Assembly (NCBI RefSeq): GCF_003344925.1
Contig: NZ_CP031188.1
Span: 2,401,001-2,465,000 of the forward strand
DNA: 64,000 nt
Direction: 5' to 3'
Origin: Flavobacterium arcticum
GTDB taxonomy: Bacteria; Bacteroidota; Bacteroidia; Flavobacteriales; Flavobacteriaceae
A program made the translations under genes and the position numbers. Shown here in pieces: positions 7,257 through 15,765 of the stretch; the stretch's first letter is position 1; every line of letters starts with the position of its first letter. Under the pieces are notes generated by a model. That model saw only the letters and a list, made by a program, of their open reading frames with translations, did not search any database and was not told the DNA's origin.

Positions 7257-9689
7257 TTAAAGTTTTTTGGTTTTCAATAAAAGACTATTACTTACTACAC
7301 TCACACTACTAAGCGCCATAGCAGCACCTGCTATCATTGGGTTTAATAAAAATCCGTTTATAGGGTATAACACCCCCGCTGCTATGGGTATGCCTATTAC
7401 ATTATAAATAAATGCCCAAAATAGGTTTTGGTGTATAGTAGCAACCGTTTGTCTTGACAGTTTTATTGCCTGTGGTATTTTAAACAAATCGCCAGATATA
7501 ATTGTAATTTTAGCAACATCTATAGCAATATCGCTCCCCTTTCCCATAGCAATACTCACATCTGCCTGTGCCAGTGCTCCGCTATCATTAATACCATCGC
7601 CCACCATAGCTACTACCTTACCTTCATCCTGTAACTTTTTCACGAAGTCCAGTTTATCTTGTGGTAATACCCCTGCTTTATAGTGGTTAATACCTACTTG
7701 GGCAGCTACTGCTTTAGCAGTTTGCTCATTATCGCCTGTAAGCATATAAACAGCTACATTCTCTGCCTGCAATTCTTTTATAGCTTTTGTCGAAGTTTCC
7801 TTAATAGTATCTGCTATGGCTATCGCACAAAGCACTTGGGTAGCATCTGTAAACAATACTACAGTATTAGCTTCAGCTAGCTTTTTGTTCATCCATACTT
7901 TAACTGACTCTGATACTTGTATATTTTGCGCTGCTATAAGGGTAGTATTACCAATGGTATACATAACATTATTATACTGCGCCTGTATACCCATCCCCTC
8001 TTTATTTTCAATAACCACATCATTCAGAAATTCTGATTGCGTTTTTAAATATTGTACTATAGCATTTGCCAAGGGGTGTTCAGATGATTTTTCAATACTG
8101 TACAGTATATCCCGCCTTTCTAGGGTTTCTTCTGTAAACCATTTTATATCGGTAACACTAGGATTACCCGCTGTAATAGTACCTGTTTTATCGAGAATAA
8201 CAGCTGTTACTTTTTTAGCAAGTTCCAAACTCTGCGCATCTTTTATCAATATACCGTTTTGCGCTCCCTTGCCTACCCCTACCATTATAGCTGTAGGTGT
8301 AGCTAAACCAAGTGCACACGGGCAGGCAATAACCAACACGGTTACCATTGCTAATAGTCCTTGTGTAAAACTATTATCGCCCCCCAGTATAAACCATACT
8401 ATAAAAGTTATTATAGCTATACCTATAACAACAGGAACAAATATTCCTGCAATTTTATCTACTAAATACTGTACAGGAGCTTTACTACCTTGTGCGTCTT
8501 GCACCATCTTGATTATTTGAGACAGGAGTGTTTCGCTACCCACTTTCTCTGCTTTAAACTGAAAACTGCCTTTTTGGTTTATTGTTCCTGCAAAAACAGT
8601 AGCACCTTCTTTCTTTTGTACTGCAACAGGCTCTCCGCTTATCATGCTTTCCTCTACATACGAACTGCCTGATGTTACCACGCCATCTACCGCTATTTTA
8701 CCTCCGGGTTTTACCAACAATATATTCCCTACCTGTACACTACTAATAGGCATTTCCATTTGATGTCCGTCTTCGTGTACAACAGTTACAGTTTTAGGTT
8801 GTAGTCCTATAAGGTTTTTTATTGCCGATGATGTATTGCTCTTTGCTTTTTCTTCGAGCAACTTTCCCAAAAGAATAAAAGCTATAACTACTGCCGATGC
8901 CTCAAAATATACATGAGCTTCTATGCCCCTATTATGCCAATATTGCGGAAAAAGTGTATTAAAAACACTAAACAAATATGCTGTACCTGTACTTACAGCC
9001 ACCAATGTATCCATATTAGCCGAACGATGTTTAGCCTGTTTATATGCTCCTTTAAAAAACTGTTGTCCAAAATATAACACTACAGGCGTAGCCAGTAACC
9101 ACATTACATAATTAGCCCAACCCATTTTCATAAGTACGGGTGTCATCCCTATAATAACTATCGGGATAGCTAAACCAATAGCCCAAAATGTTTTCTTTTT
9201 TAATGCTTTATAATACTCTTGCTGCATTGCTTCGAGCGAATCGGGTGTAGTGTCATCTTCATCAATAAGTATATCATAGCCTATTGCCTGTAATGAAGCC
9301 TTTAATGTAGGGGTATCCGTTATAGTCGGTATAAACTCTATAGTAGCATTGCCGTTAGCATAGTTTACCGATGCATTTACTACGCCTTCTTGCATTTGTA
9401 ATACATTTTGACTGGAAGCTGCGCAGGAGGCGCAGCTCATACCTGTTAGGGGATAGGATTTTTTTACAGTAACTACATTATAGCCTAAATCGCGTATTTT
9501 ATGTACTGCCTCAGGAACAGCCGTAAGTAAGTCTGACGTTGTTATAACCGCCCTATTATTGTTCAGCTCTACTTTATGACTGTCTAGTGCTTTTACATCT
9601 GCAAGCCCTTTATCTACAATAAGAGCGCAATGTTCGCTCTCTACTCCTTGTAAAGGTAAATTAACAGTATTTGATTTTGAATCTTTCAT
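7257..9689 (-). CDS. copA: Copper-translocating P-type ATPase
   Basis: 810 residues, normal for a P1B-1 ATPase. Two N-terminal HMA-like domains: the first (about 11-75) has lost its first cysteine (GVESEHCA gives SxxC at 18-21), while the second has an intact GMSCASCA (C86, C89). Other landmarks are the actuator SGEPVAV (351-357), the transmembrane Cu site CPC (456-458), the phosphorylation motif DKTGT (500-504), the SEHPLA motif of the nucleotide domain and GDGIND. It pumps Cu(I) out of the cytoplasm using ATP. It follows the HMA-AraC regulator gene (69-base gap) and precedes the CopZ-like gene, so expression is presumably copper-controlled. Confidence 0.96.
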   Translation of the reverse strand: MKDSKSNTVNLPLQGVESEHCALIVDKGLADVKALDSHKVELNNNRAVITTSDLLTAVPEAVHKIRDLGYNVVTVKKSYPLTGMSCASCAASSQNVLQMQEGVVNASVNYANGNATIEFIPTITDTPTLKASLQAIGYDILIDEDDTTPDSLEAMQQEYYKALKKKTFWAIGLAIPIVIIGMTPVLMKMGWANYVMWLLATPVVLYFGQQFFKGAYKQAKHRSANMDTLVAVSTGTAYLFSVFNTLFPQYWHNRGIEAHVYFEASAVVIAFILLGKLLEEKAKSNTSSAIKNLIGLQPKTVTVVHEDGHQMEMPISSVQVGNILLVKPGGKIAVDGVVTSGSSYVEESMISGEPVAVQKKEGATVFAGTINQKGSFQFKAEKVGSETLLSQIIKMVQDAQGSKAPVQYLVDKIAGIFVPVVIGIAIITFIVWFILGGDNSFTQGLLAMVTVLVIACPCALGLATPTAIMVGVGKGAQNGILIKDAQSLELAKKVTAVILDKTGTITAGNPSVTDIKWFTEETLERRDILYSIEKSSEHPLANAIVQYLKTQSEFLNDVVIENKEGMGIQAQYNNVMYTIGNTTLIAAQNIQVSESVKVWMNKKLAEANTVVLFTDATQVLCAIAIADTIKETSTKAIKELQAENVAVYMLTGDNEQTAKAVAAQVGINHYKAGVLPQDKLDFVKKLQDEGKVVAMVGDGINDSGALAQADVSIAMGKGSDIAIDVAKITIISGDLFKIPQAIKLSRQTVATIHQNLFWAFIYNVIGIPIAAGVLYPINGFLLNPMIAGAAMALSSVSVVSNSLLLKTKKL

Positions 9690-9758
9690 GACGGATTGTA
9701 TTTAGTACAAAGTTCCACATTAAGACCGATAAAGTACTTATACTATTAAGGAAACAGT

Positions 9759-10328
9759 TTATATGTTTTGGGAAATATTATCTAACGGTTTGCGTAGCTC
9801 ACTGCCCTTTTTTCGGAATACTGTAGGAGTAAAACCCGTTATTTTCTTGAACTGAGCCGAAAGATGTGCCGTGCTACTGTACCCTAACATATCGGCAATT
9901 TCATTAAGGGTCATCTCATTATATAGCAATAATTCTTTTACTCTTTCTATTTTTTGTAGAATGATAAAATGTTCTAATGTAATCCCTTCTTCAGCAGAAA
10001 AAAGTTTACTAAGTCCTGAATAATCTTTATGCAACTCACTTGCCAATAATTCAGAAAATACAACCTTATCCTGATCAGAATGATGTATTTTATCTATCAC
10101 TATTGTTTTTATTCTATCTATTAGTTTTTCTTTATTTTCTTCCAATAGTTCAAAACCCTGCTCTTGCAGTTTTTGTTTTACTGTTGTAATTTCATTTACA
10201 TCAAGCTCTTTTGCTGTAATGGCTTCGCCCAAGCTTACTTGTAAAGGCTGCATATCCATAACCTGCAATAACTGTGTTACGGCAGTAATGCATCTTGGGC
10301 AAACCATATTTTTTATAATGAGTTTCAT
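9759..10328 (-). CDS. HMA-AraC fusion regulator, probable copper sensor
   Basis: 189 residues. The N-terminus is HMA-like (MKLIIKNMVCPRCITAVTQLL) with CPRC at residues 10-13, which could bind Cu(I). The C-terminal half (about 100-180) is an AraC/XylS double helix-turn-helix: MTLNEIADMLGYSSTAHLSAQFKKITGFTP. This architecture is known beside copper ATPases in Bacteroidota. It is the first gene of the regulator-copA-copZ run. A direct inference is that metal binding to the HMA part switches DNA binding. A tandem 17-bp repeat just upstream is a good candidate operator. Confidence 0.85.
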   Translation of the reverse strand: MKLIIKNMVCPRCITAVTQLLQVMDMQPLQVSLGEAITAKELDVNEITTVKQKLQEQGFELLEENKEKLIDRIKTIVIDKIHHSDQDKVVFSELLASELHKDYSGLSKLFSAEEGITLEHFIILQKIERVKELLLYNEMTLNEIADMLGYSSTAHLSAQFKKITGFTPTVFRKKGSELRKPLDNISQNI

Positions 10329-10335
10329 ATTTTAT

Positions 10336-10370
10336 TTAATACTAACAAAATTTTTAATACTAACAAAATT
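10336..10370 (-). repeat. Tandem 17-bp direct repeat in the copper regulator promoter
   Basis: TTAATACTAACAAAATT occurs at 10336-10352 and again at 10354-10370, identical and one helical-turn multiple apart (period 18). On the minus strand the upstream copy supplies the -7 box TAATTTTG (10371-10364). It lies 7 bases upstream of the regulator start codon and is therefore a candidate binding site for the HMA-AraC protein. Confidence 0.7.
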
Positions 10371-10439
10371 AGGGATTATTAAATAGTGGTATTAAGTTAA
10401 GTAATTTCTTTTTTATAAGTTTGCTCCCAAAAATAAACG

Positions 10440-10919
10440 ATGAATAATATTATCACCTACTTAAAACCTGTACCGTTTATGAAACGCTTTTTAGGCGTTA
10501 CGCTAATGCTATTTGGTATTTTTGCACTTCTTTTTCTTAATATTATTTTTGGTGCTATATTTTTGGTATTAGGTTTAAACCTTGCCTCTACCGAGGGTTC
10601 ACAAATAGATATTACAAGCAAAACGTATAGAAAAATATGGTCTTTTTTAGGTATTCATATAGGTAAATGGGAGCCCTGTCCTGAGTTTGAGTATGTTTCT
10701 GTTTTTCGTACTAACCAAGACCAAACTGTAAATGTTGTTACCGCAACAACAACAGTAAGAACAGAAGTAATACTACTTAATTTATTTTACGGAAATAAAA
10801 ATATTACTTTCTATCAAACTACTGATAAAGCAGATGCTTTTAAAGTAGCCGAGCATTTTAAAGTTGTTTTTAATATTGATATACTCGATGCTACCGAAAA
10901 AGACAAGGTTTGGCTTTAG
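10440..10919 (+). CDS. Uncharacterised membrane protein
   Basis: 159 residues. I do not recognise a named family. Residues 14-50 are strongly hydrophobic (FMKRFLGVTLMLFGIFALLF, then a second span) and should form two transmembrane helices in hairpin form. The remaining 110 residues are polar, beta-prone and probably cytoplasmic, ending DATEKDKVWL. It is transcribed divergently from the copper regulator and converges on the NADH dehydrogenase gene with only 12 bases between stops. The start ATG is at a sensible distance from the upstream sequence. Function unknown. Confidence 0.75.
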   Translation: MNNIITYLKPVPFMKRFLGVTLMLFGIFALLFLNIIFGAIFLVLGLNLASTEGSQIDITSKTYRKIWSFLGIHIGKWEPCPEFEYVSVFRTNQDQTVNVVTATTTVRTEVILLNLFYGNKNITFYQTTDKADAFKVAEHFKVVFNIDILDATEKDKVWL

Positions 10920-10931
10920 CTACATTATAGG

Positions 10932-12209
10932 TTAGTCTTTTTTATCCTCATTTTTTCTTTTATCTGGTCGAATTATCATTCTTAACGATTGGTCTTGAGC
11001 AAAATAAGCTGTCATCCAATTCCAAAAAGTAGCAAGTCTGTTACGGTAACTAATTAATGACATTAGGTGAATAAATAACCATGCCAACCATGCTATAAAG
11101 CCATTAAAGTGTATTTCTGGCTTAGGGATATCTACTACTGCTTTATTTTTACCAATAATAGCCATAGAGCCTTTATCATTATATTTAAACGGTTGCAATG
11201 CTTCGTTTTTTAACGTTCGCTTAAAGTTCTTCGCAAGCTGAATGCCTTGTTGTATTGCCACCTGTGCTACCTGTGGGTGACCATTAGGGAAGTTTTCATC
11301 AGTAGTTTGTATACTAGTATCTCCAATAGCATATATATTGTGAGTATTAGCCACTTTATTAAATTCATCTGTAATCATTCGTCTACCGCGTCCGTAACTT
11401 TCTAGAGGGACACCTTCAAATGTTTTTGCCGATACTCCCGCTGCCCATATCAGGTTTTTAGAGCTGATAGTTTCGCCATTAGATAGGTAAACTGTATCAT
11501 CAGTAAAATCAGTAACACGGGTGTTTAGTTTTATAACAACTCCCATTTTCTCTAAAGCATGATAAGTCGCCTCTTGCGATTTTTTACTCATAGGTCCTAA
11601 AAGAGCATCGCCACCATCTACAAGATATATATTACTAGCACTCGTAGCAAGCTCAGGATATTCTTTACGTAACACTCCGTTTCGCATTTCGGCAAACATA
11701 CCTGATACCTCAACTCCTGTAGGTCCTCCTCCTGCTACTACTATATTAAGGTATTTTCTTCGCTCTCTACTGTTTTTACAAATAGCTGCCTTTTCCATGC
11801 GTTGCAAGAGCCTATTTCGCATTTCTATAGCGTCATTAAGGGTTTTCATGGGTATGGCATTTTTCATGACATTCTCCATCCCAAAATAATTAGTCTCAGC
11901 TCCTGTTGCGAAAACCAGTTTATCATATTCCAATTCGCCATTATGCAATACTACTGTATTGGTTTCGGGTTTTACCGAAAGTAACTCGCCAAAACGAAAC
12001 TGTATGTTTTTTTTACCGCGAAATAATTTCCTGAAAGGATAACTAATACTAGAGGGTTCTAGGTAGGCTGTAGCTACTTGATATATTAACGGCGGAAAAA
12101 AATTATAATTATTTTTATCTACCAGTGTTATTGTAAAATTTTTATTTTCTGCTAGGTTTTCTGCTAAATTTATACCAGCAAACCCTCCTCCTATTATTAC
12201 TACTTTCAT
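10932..12209 (-). CDS. NAD(P)/FAD-dependent oxidoreductase, type II NADH dehydrogenase-like
   Basis: 425 residues. An N-terminal FAD-binding Rossmann motif VVIIGGGFAGINLAENL starts at residue 3, and a second dinucleotide fold VVAGGGPTGVEVSG sits near residue 157. The stretch IYAIGDTSI is the second FAD-contact motif. A hydrophobic C-terminal segment (GFIAWLAWLFIHLMSLISY) should anchor it to the membrane face. These features match NDH-2 enzymes, which pass electrons from NADH to quinone without pumping protons. Monocistronic by appearance, with more than 200 bases of upstream DNA. Confidence 0.9.
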   Translation of the reverse strand: MKVVIIGGGFAGINLAENLAENKNFTITLVDKNNYNFFPPLIYQVATAYLEPSSISYPFRKLFRGKKNIQFRFGELLSVKPETNTVVLHNGELEYDKLVFATGAETNYFGMENVMKNAIPMKTLNDAIEMRNRLLQRMEKAAICKNSRERRKYLNIVVAGGGPTGVEVSGMFAEMRNGVLRKEYPELATSASNIYLVDGGDALLGPMSKKSQEATYHALEKMGVVIKLNTRVTDFTDDTVYLSNGETISSKNLIWAAGVSAKTFEGVPLESYGRGRRMITDEFNKVANTHNIYAIGDTSIQTTDENFPNGHPQVAQVAIQQGIQLAKNFKRTLKNEALQPFKYNDKGSMAIIGKNKAVVDIPKPEIHFNGFIAWLAWLFIHLMSLISYRNRLATFWNWMTAYFAQDQSLRMIIRPDKRKNEDKKD

Positions 12210-12440
12210 GAAAATTAGTTTTTATGAGTTGTCCTTTTTTGTAAGGATAATACTCTATAAAGTTAAGTGTTTTACTAGTAATCAACCAGTCACATTTCTA
12301 ATTTTATGAAAGATTTAGGGTTTACAAAATAAGAATATTATTTTTCTATTAATTGTCTAAATTTTTATAATGTATAGCCTTTTTAACCAAAGAGAAGTAT
12401 TAAAAAACTAGACTAGTAATGTAGTATATAAATGATTTAT
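12210..12440. other. Intergenic stretch between two minus-strand genes
   Basis: 231 AT-rich bases. No clear promoter box, hairpin with T-run, or conserved small open frame was found. A short TCCTT...AAGGA hairpin at about 12231-12247 is weak. It probably holds the promoter of the dehydrogenase gene. Confidence 0.4.
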
Positions 12441-12953
12441 TTATTCAAAATTATCATATATCCTTTCAAACTCTTTACTATTTTCCCATCGTTGCGCAAA
12501 AGCCTTATCATGTATTGCCAAAATACGCGGTTTAAACTCCGTAGCCATTCCGTTTGTTACCACATAATCTACAGCTTGTTTGTAAGAATTATATATACTT
12601 TTATAAAACGTACTATTACTTACTTCGCGCTTTGCTGTATATTTTTGAGCAGTTTCAATATTATACAACATTAAGTCAGCAACAATATAAGCATCTACTC
12701 CTAACGAAAGAAAGTGTTTAATATATTTTTGCGCTACAGAGCGGCGTAGTTTAGGTCGCTTGCTTCTTACGGGAAAATATTCATGTAATATTTTTAGCTT
12801 CGCCTCCTGCTCTAATTTATCTTCTTTAGGGTTAAAAATAAAATTATAGTAGGTCTTTACCTCTCCAAACTTTTCATACAGTGCCATCAACTGTTCTTCA
12901 AGTTCTTCTTTAGGTAGTGAGGCAAGATATTTTTTAAGATCGCGTTTACTCAT
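12441..12953 (-). CDS. DUF6155-like protein
   Basis: 170 residues, highly charged, with no signal peptide or membrane span. It begins SKRDLKKYLASLPKEELEEQ and contains the conserved-looking RSVAQKYIKHFLSLGVDAY. From memory this matches the flavobacterial family DUF6155; the assignment was not checked by search. Predicted all-helical and cytoplasmic. It is divergent from the small acidic protein gene at 13087. Function unknown. Confidence 0.75.
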   Translation of the reverse strand: MSKRDLKKYLASLPKEELEEQLMALYEKFGEVKTYYNFIFNPKEDKLEQEAKLKILHEYFPVRSKRPKLRRSVAQKYIKHFLSLGVDAYIVADLMLYNIETAQKYTAKREVSNSTFYKSIYNSYKQAVDYVVTNGMATEFKPRILAIHDKAFAQRWENSKEFERIYDNFE

Positions 12954-13019
12954 AATGTGTTGTAGTACCCAAAAATACGCGTTAATTATATTTACTGCAA
13001 TAAAATCGGGAAAATGATA

Positions 13020-13047
13020 TTGGAAAAATATAAAAGTAGTATTTTTG
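13020..13047 (+). promoter_or_regulatory. Promoter of the 13087 gene
   Basis: TTG at 13020-13022, 17 nt, then TATTTTTG at 13040-13047. This is a full Bacteroidota promoter match. The TTG at 13045, which would open the longest frame, is inside the -7 box and cannot be the translation start. Confidence 0.7.
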
Positions 13048-13086
13048 CAATCCAGACAAAGTTCAAAAACTAAATCAATTTATACT

Positions 13087-13473
13087 GTGGAAAATCCGAG
13101 TGCACAAAAACTGATCAACAAAATACAACTTGATTTATTCAAGAATGGTTTTAATCCTGAAACTCTAATTGAGGGGCTTAAAAAACTACGTACGTATGCA
13201 ATGGAGGAGCAAAATCCGGTAGCTACAAAAGCTATTCGACTAACCTATGAGCACCTGGAACAAAATGGCGCATTTTTAATAGCGATTCCTGATGATGAAC
13301 CTCTTGAAGATGAGGAAGAAGAAGGTACTGAAACAGTAAAAGAAGAAAGCGCTCCTAAGAGTGAAAATGATATAGAAAGTCTTGAGTACTTATTATCCTT
13401 ATTTACCGACCTTACTAACAAAAACAATATGCTTGACCTTAGGGAGTATAATAAAGCGTTTTTGGCATTCTAA
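13087..13473 (+). CDS. Small acidic conserved hypothetical protein
   Basis: 128 residues from a GTG start at 13087, which I prefer because the longer frame begins at a TTG lying inside the promoter. The protein starts ENPSAQKLINKIQLDLFKNG after the initiator, has a helical N-terminal half, and carries an acidic linker (DDEPLEDEEEEGTE) before a helical tail. No signal peptide. Function not recognised. A strong terminator follows 26 bases after the stop, so the gene is monocistronic. Confidence 0.72.
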   Translation: MENPSAQKLINKIQLDLFKNGFNPETLIEGLKKLRTYAMEEQNPVATKAIRLTYEHLEQNGAFLIAIPDDEPLEDEEEEGTETVKEESAPKSENDIESLEYLLSLFTDLTNKNNMLDLREYNKAFLAF

Positions 13474-13498
13474 ACGCGACAATTACTTGTTTATAAAT

Positions 13499-13532
13499 AA
13501 AGCTGTTTGGTTTCAAACAGCTTTTATTTTTT
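13499..13532 (+). terminator. Rho-independent terminator
   Basis: 11-bp perfect stem (13499-13509 with 13514-13524), 4-nt loop GTTT, followed by a T-rich run. It ends the 13087 transcript. Confidence 0.85.
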
Positions 13533-13580
13533 ATACCTGTTAATTTAGAATGTTTCTTTCTTAAAGCCAATACTGATTGT

Positions 13581-13588
13581 TACCTTTG
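13581..13588 (+). promoter_or_regulatory. -7 box of the DUF3817 gene
   Basis: TACCTTTG matches TAnnTTTG, 17 bases before the ATG at 13605. Confidence 0.55.
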
Positions 13589-13604
13589 CACAAAATCATA
13601 AAAT

Positions 13605-13886
13605 ATGACACGTTTTTTTAAAATAGTTGCTACCCTAGAAGGTATATCATTATTAGTACTACTTTTTGTAGCCATGCCTTTAAAGTATATATGGGATATG
13701 CCCGAAACTGTACGAATAGTAGGAATGGCACATGGTTTACTTTTTATAGGCTATATTTTACTTGCCATAATGCTAAAAATAGAAGACAATTGGGCTTGGA
13801 AAAAATTCCTTATTATTTGCGTAGCATCAATAATACCGTTTGGTACATTTTACATTGAAGCAAAGTACTTTAAAACTAAAGCATAA
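13605..13886 (+). CDS. DUF3817 family integral membrane protein
   Basis: 93 residues with three likely transmembrane helices. The N-terminal MTRFFKIVATLEGISLLVLL and the central VRIVGMAHGLLFIGYILL, with its conserved Gly-x-x-His-Gly, are the DUF3817 hallmarks. Function of the family is unknown. It sits 12 bases upstream of the MscS-type channel gene on the same strand, so the two are probably cotranscribed. Confidence 0.88.
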   Translation: MTRFFKIVATLEGISLLVLLFVAMPLKYIWDMPETVRIVGMAHGLLFIGYILLAIMLKIEDNWAWKKFLIICVASIIPFGTFYIEAKYFKTKA

Positions 13887-13898
13887 ATTATCTTCTAT

Positions 13899-15149
13899 AT
13901 GGAATTATTAGACTGGTCGTATAACATTTTTAAAGATCTTGATTTTAGCGATACCGCAGCACTTTATAGTAATTTAGTAGTCAATTTAGTATGTGTAGCC
14001 GCTATAGCTTATATACTCGATTTTTTGTCTAAAAAAATACTTATAGTAGCTTTTGAATCGTTTGCTAAAAAAACTAAGACATCTTTTGATGATTTTTTGA
14101 TAGCCAACAAAACATCAAAGTATATAGCTCATCTTATTCCGCTATTATTTATCTATTATATTATTCCATTAGTACTTAAAGATTTTTTAAACGGTGAAAT
14201 TCTATTTGAAAAAGGGGTTAGTATATTCATGATTTTTCTTGTACTCTGGATTGTAAGGAGTGTTCTAAATTCATTAAAAGATTATCTAAAAATACAACCC
14301 AATTATAGCGATAAACCTATAGATAGCTACATACAAGTAGTAATGATAGTATTGTGGATATTTGCCTCAATAGCTATTATAATGACATTATTTAGCATCA
14401 ATTTTATAGGTATTGTAGGTACATTTGGTGCAGTATCAGCCGTTGTTATATTAATTTTTAAAGATACTATACTGGGGTTTGTAGCTAGTATACAAGTAAG
14501 TGTTAACGACTTAGTACGCATTGGCGACTGGATAACGATGGAAAAATATGGCGCTGATGGTGACGTTATAGAAATTAACCTTGCTACGGTTAAAGTACGT
14601 AATTTTGACAATACCACTACTACAGTGCCTACATATAGCCTGATATCTGACTCGTTTAAAAACTGGCGCGGAATGGTAAATTCTGGTGGTAGACGTATAA
14701 AAAGACATATACTTATAAAAGCCAATAGCGTGCGTTTTGTAAATAATGATGAAATAGAAAATTTTAAAAAAATACAATTACTTTCATCATATATTGATCA
14801 CAGGCAATCGGATATTGAGAAATATAATACCAATAACGATATAGACAAAACAATACAGGTAAACGGTAGAAATCTTACTAATTTAGGATTGTTCAGGAAG
14901 TACATAAGCGAGTATGTAGATAACCATCCTGCTATAAATAAAGACCTTACCATGATGTGCCGACACCTGCAACCTACAGAGAAAGGTATCCCAATAGAAA
15001 TATATGCTTTCTCATCTGATAAACGTTGGGAAAACTACGAATACATTATGGCAGATATATTTGACCATGTTATCGCATCGGTAAAATACTTTGACCTTGA
15101 AATTTTCGAATTACCTTCGCAAAACAATGCTCCTTTTATAGAAAGTTAA
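13899..15149 (+). CDS. Mechanosensitive ion channel (MscS/YbdG type)
   Basis: 416 residues. About five hydrophobic helices span residues 25-195. The last (GIVGTFGAVSAVVILIFKDT) is the small-residue-rich pore helix. It is followed by the MscS beta domain: VSVNDLVRIGDWITMEKYGADG, then VRNFDNTTTTVPTYSLIS and the cytoplasmic cage. It should open under membrane tension to release solutes on osmotic downshock. The length and extended C-terminus resemble YbdG more than MscS. The last 4 bases overlap the convergent thioesterase gene. Confidence 0.92.
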   Translation: MELLDWSYNIFKDLDFSDTAALYSNLVVNLVCVAAIAYILDFLSKKILIVAFESFAKKTKTSFDDFLIANKTSKYIAHLIPLLFIYYIIPLVLKDFLNGEILFEKGVSIFMIFLVLWIVRSVLNSLKDYLKIQPNYSDKPIDSYIQVVMIVLWIFASIAIIMTLFSINFIGIVGTFGAVSAVVILIFKDTILGFVASIQVSVNDLVRIGDWITMEKYGADGDVIEINLATVKVRNFDNTTTTVPTYSLISDSFKNWRGMVNSGGRRIKRHILIKANSVRFVNNDEIENFKKIQLLSSYIDHRQSDIEKYNTNNDIDKTIQVNGRNLTNLGLFRKYISEYVDNHPAINKDLTMMCRHLQPTEKGIPIEIYAFSSDKRWENYEYIMADIFDHVIASVKYFDLEIFELPSQNNAPFIES

Positions 15150-15538
15150 TCCTTTTTTATACGGTCTTTAACATACTCTATTTGTGTCTTTCCGTGTGGT
15201 AATGATTTCCCAGAGCTGTCAAGGTTTACCATAGTAATAGTGTCTACTTTTATTATAGTTTCGCGCGTCATTTTGTTACGCACTTCCGATTTTAAGACTA
15301 TAGAGGTTTTACCAAACCGTACTACCTCCATTCCTATCTCTACAATATCGCCTTGTTTTGCAGAGCTCATAAAGTTAATTTCCGACATATGTTTGGTTAC
15401 CACTCGTTGGTTTTCGAGTTGTACTATAGAGTATAACGCGGCTTCCTCGTCTATCCAAGCAAGTAGCTTACCGCCAAATAACGTTCCGTTCGGGTTCAAG
15501 TCTTCGGGTTTTACCCATTTTCTGGTGTGAAATCTCAT
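15146..15538 (-). CDS. Hotdog-fold acyl-CoA thioesterase
   Basis: 130 residues from the ATG at 15538; a TTG two codons upstream is less likely. The motif NPNGTLFGGKLLAWIDEEAA contains the hotdog-helix and catalytic acidic residue of the YciA/BACH-type thioesterases. The following strand MSEINFMSSAKQGDIVEIG also fits. It should hydrolyse acyl-CoA thioesters in the cytoplasm, with unknown chain-length preference. It overlaps the 3' end of the MscS gene by 4 bases in the opposite orientation. Confidence 0.9.
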   Translation of the reverse strand: MRFHTRKWVKPEDLNPNGTLFGGKLLAWIDEEAALYSIVQLENQRVVTKHMSEINFMSSAKQGDIVEIGMEVVRFGKTSIVLKSEVRNKMTRETIIKVDTITMVNLDSSGKSLPHGKTQIEYVKDRIKKD

Positions 15539-15765
15539 AAGCAAAAATTTTGTGAAGCTAATTTACTACATCTGCTGTTGTTAATAGTTGTATAAAGAAT
15601 TATTTAACCTATAACCATTTCGTAGCAAATTACATCTTGTTATACTGCAAAATTAAGCCTCTATTATGAGTAAGCCGAGTAAAACCAAATGGTTTTATCT
15701 ATAGCACAATAAACAAACCCCGCATTTTGCAAGACGGGGTTGTTTGTAAAAAAATATCGTTGTTA
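15539..15765. other. Intergenic stretch upstream of the thioesterase gene
   Basis: 227 bases. It holds a possible minus-strand -7 box TAATTTTG (15655-15648), a short hairpin AAAACCA-AAT-TGGTTTT-like at about 15680-15697, and the terminator of the dehydrogenase gene. No open frame is convincing. Confidence 0.5.
15713..15744 (-). terminator. Terminator of the E1 dehydrogenase gene
   Basis: Inverted repeat around CCCCG (15718-15722) and CGGGG (15734-15738), extended by AACAA-type flanks, with T-rich sequence following on the minus strand. Confidence 0.7.

Noticed and set aside
7683..9111. Several long plus-strand open frames (e.g. 7816-8520)
   Set aside because: They lie antisense inside copA, whose motifs and length are complete. 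Their translations are Cys/Ser/Thr-rich shadow sequences with no domain.
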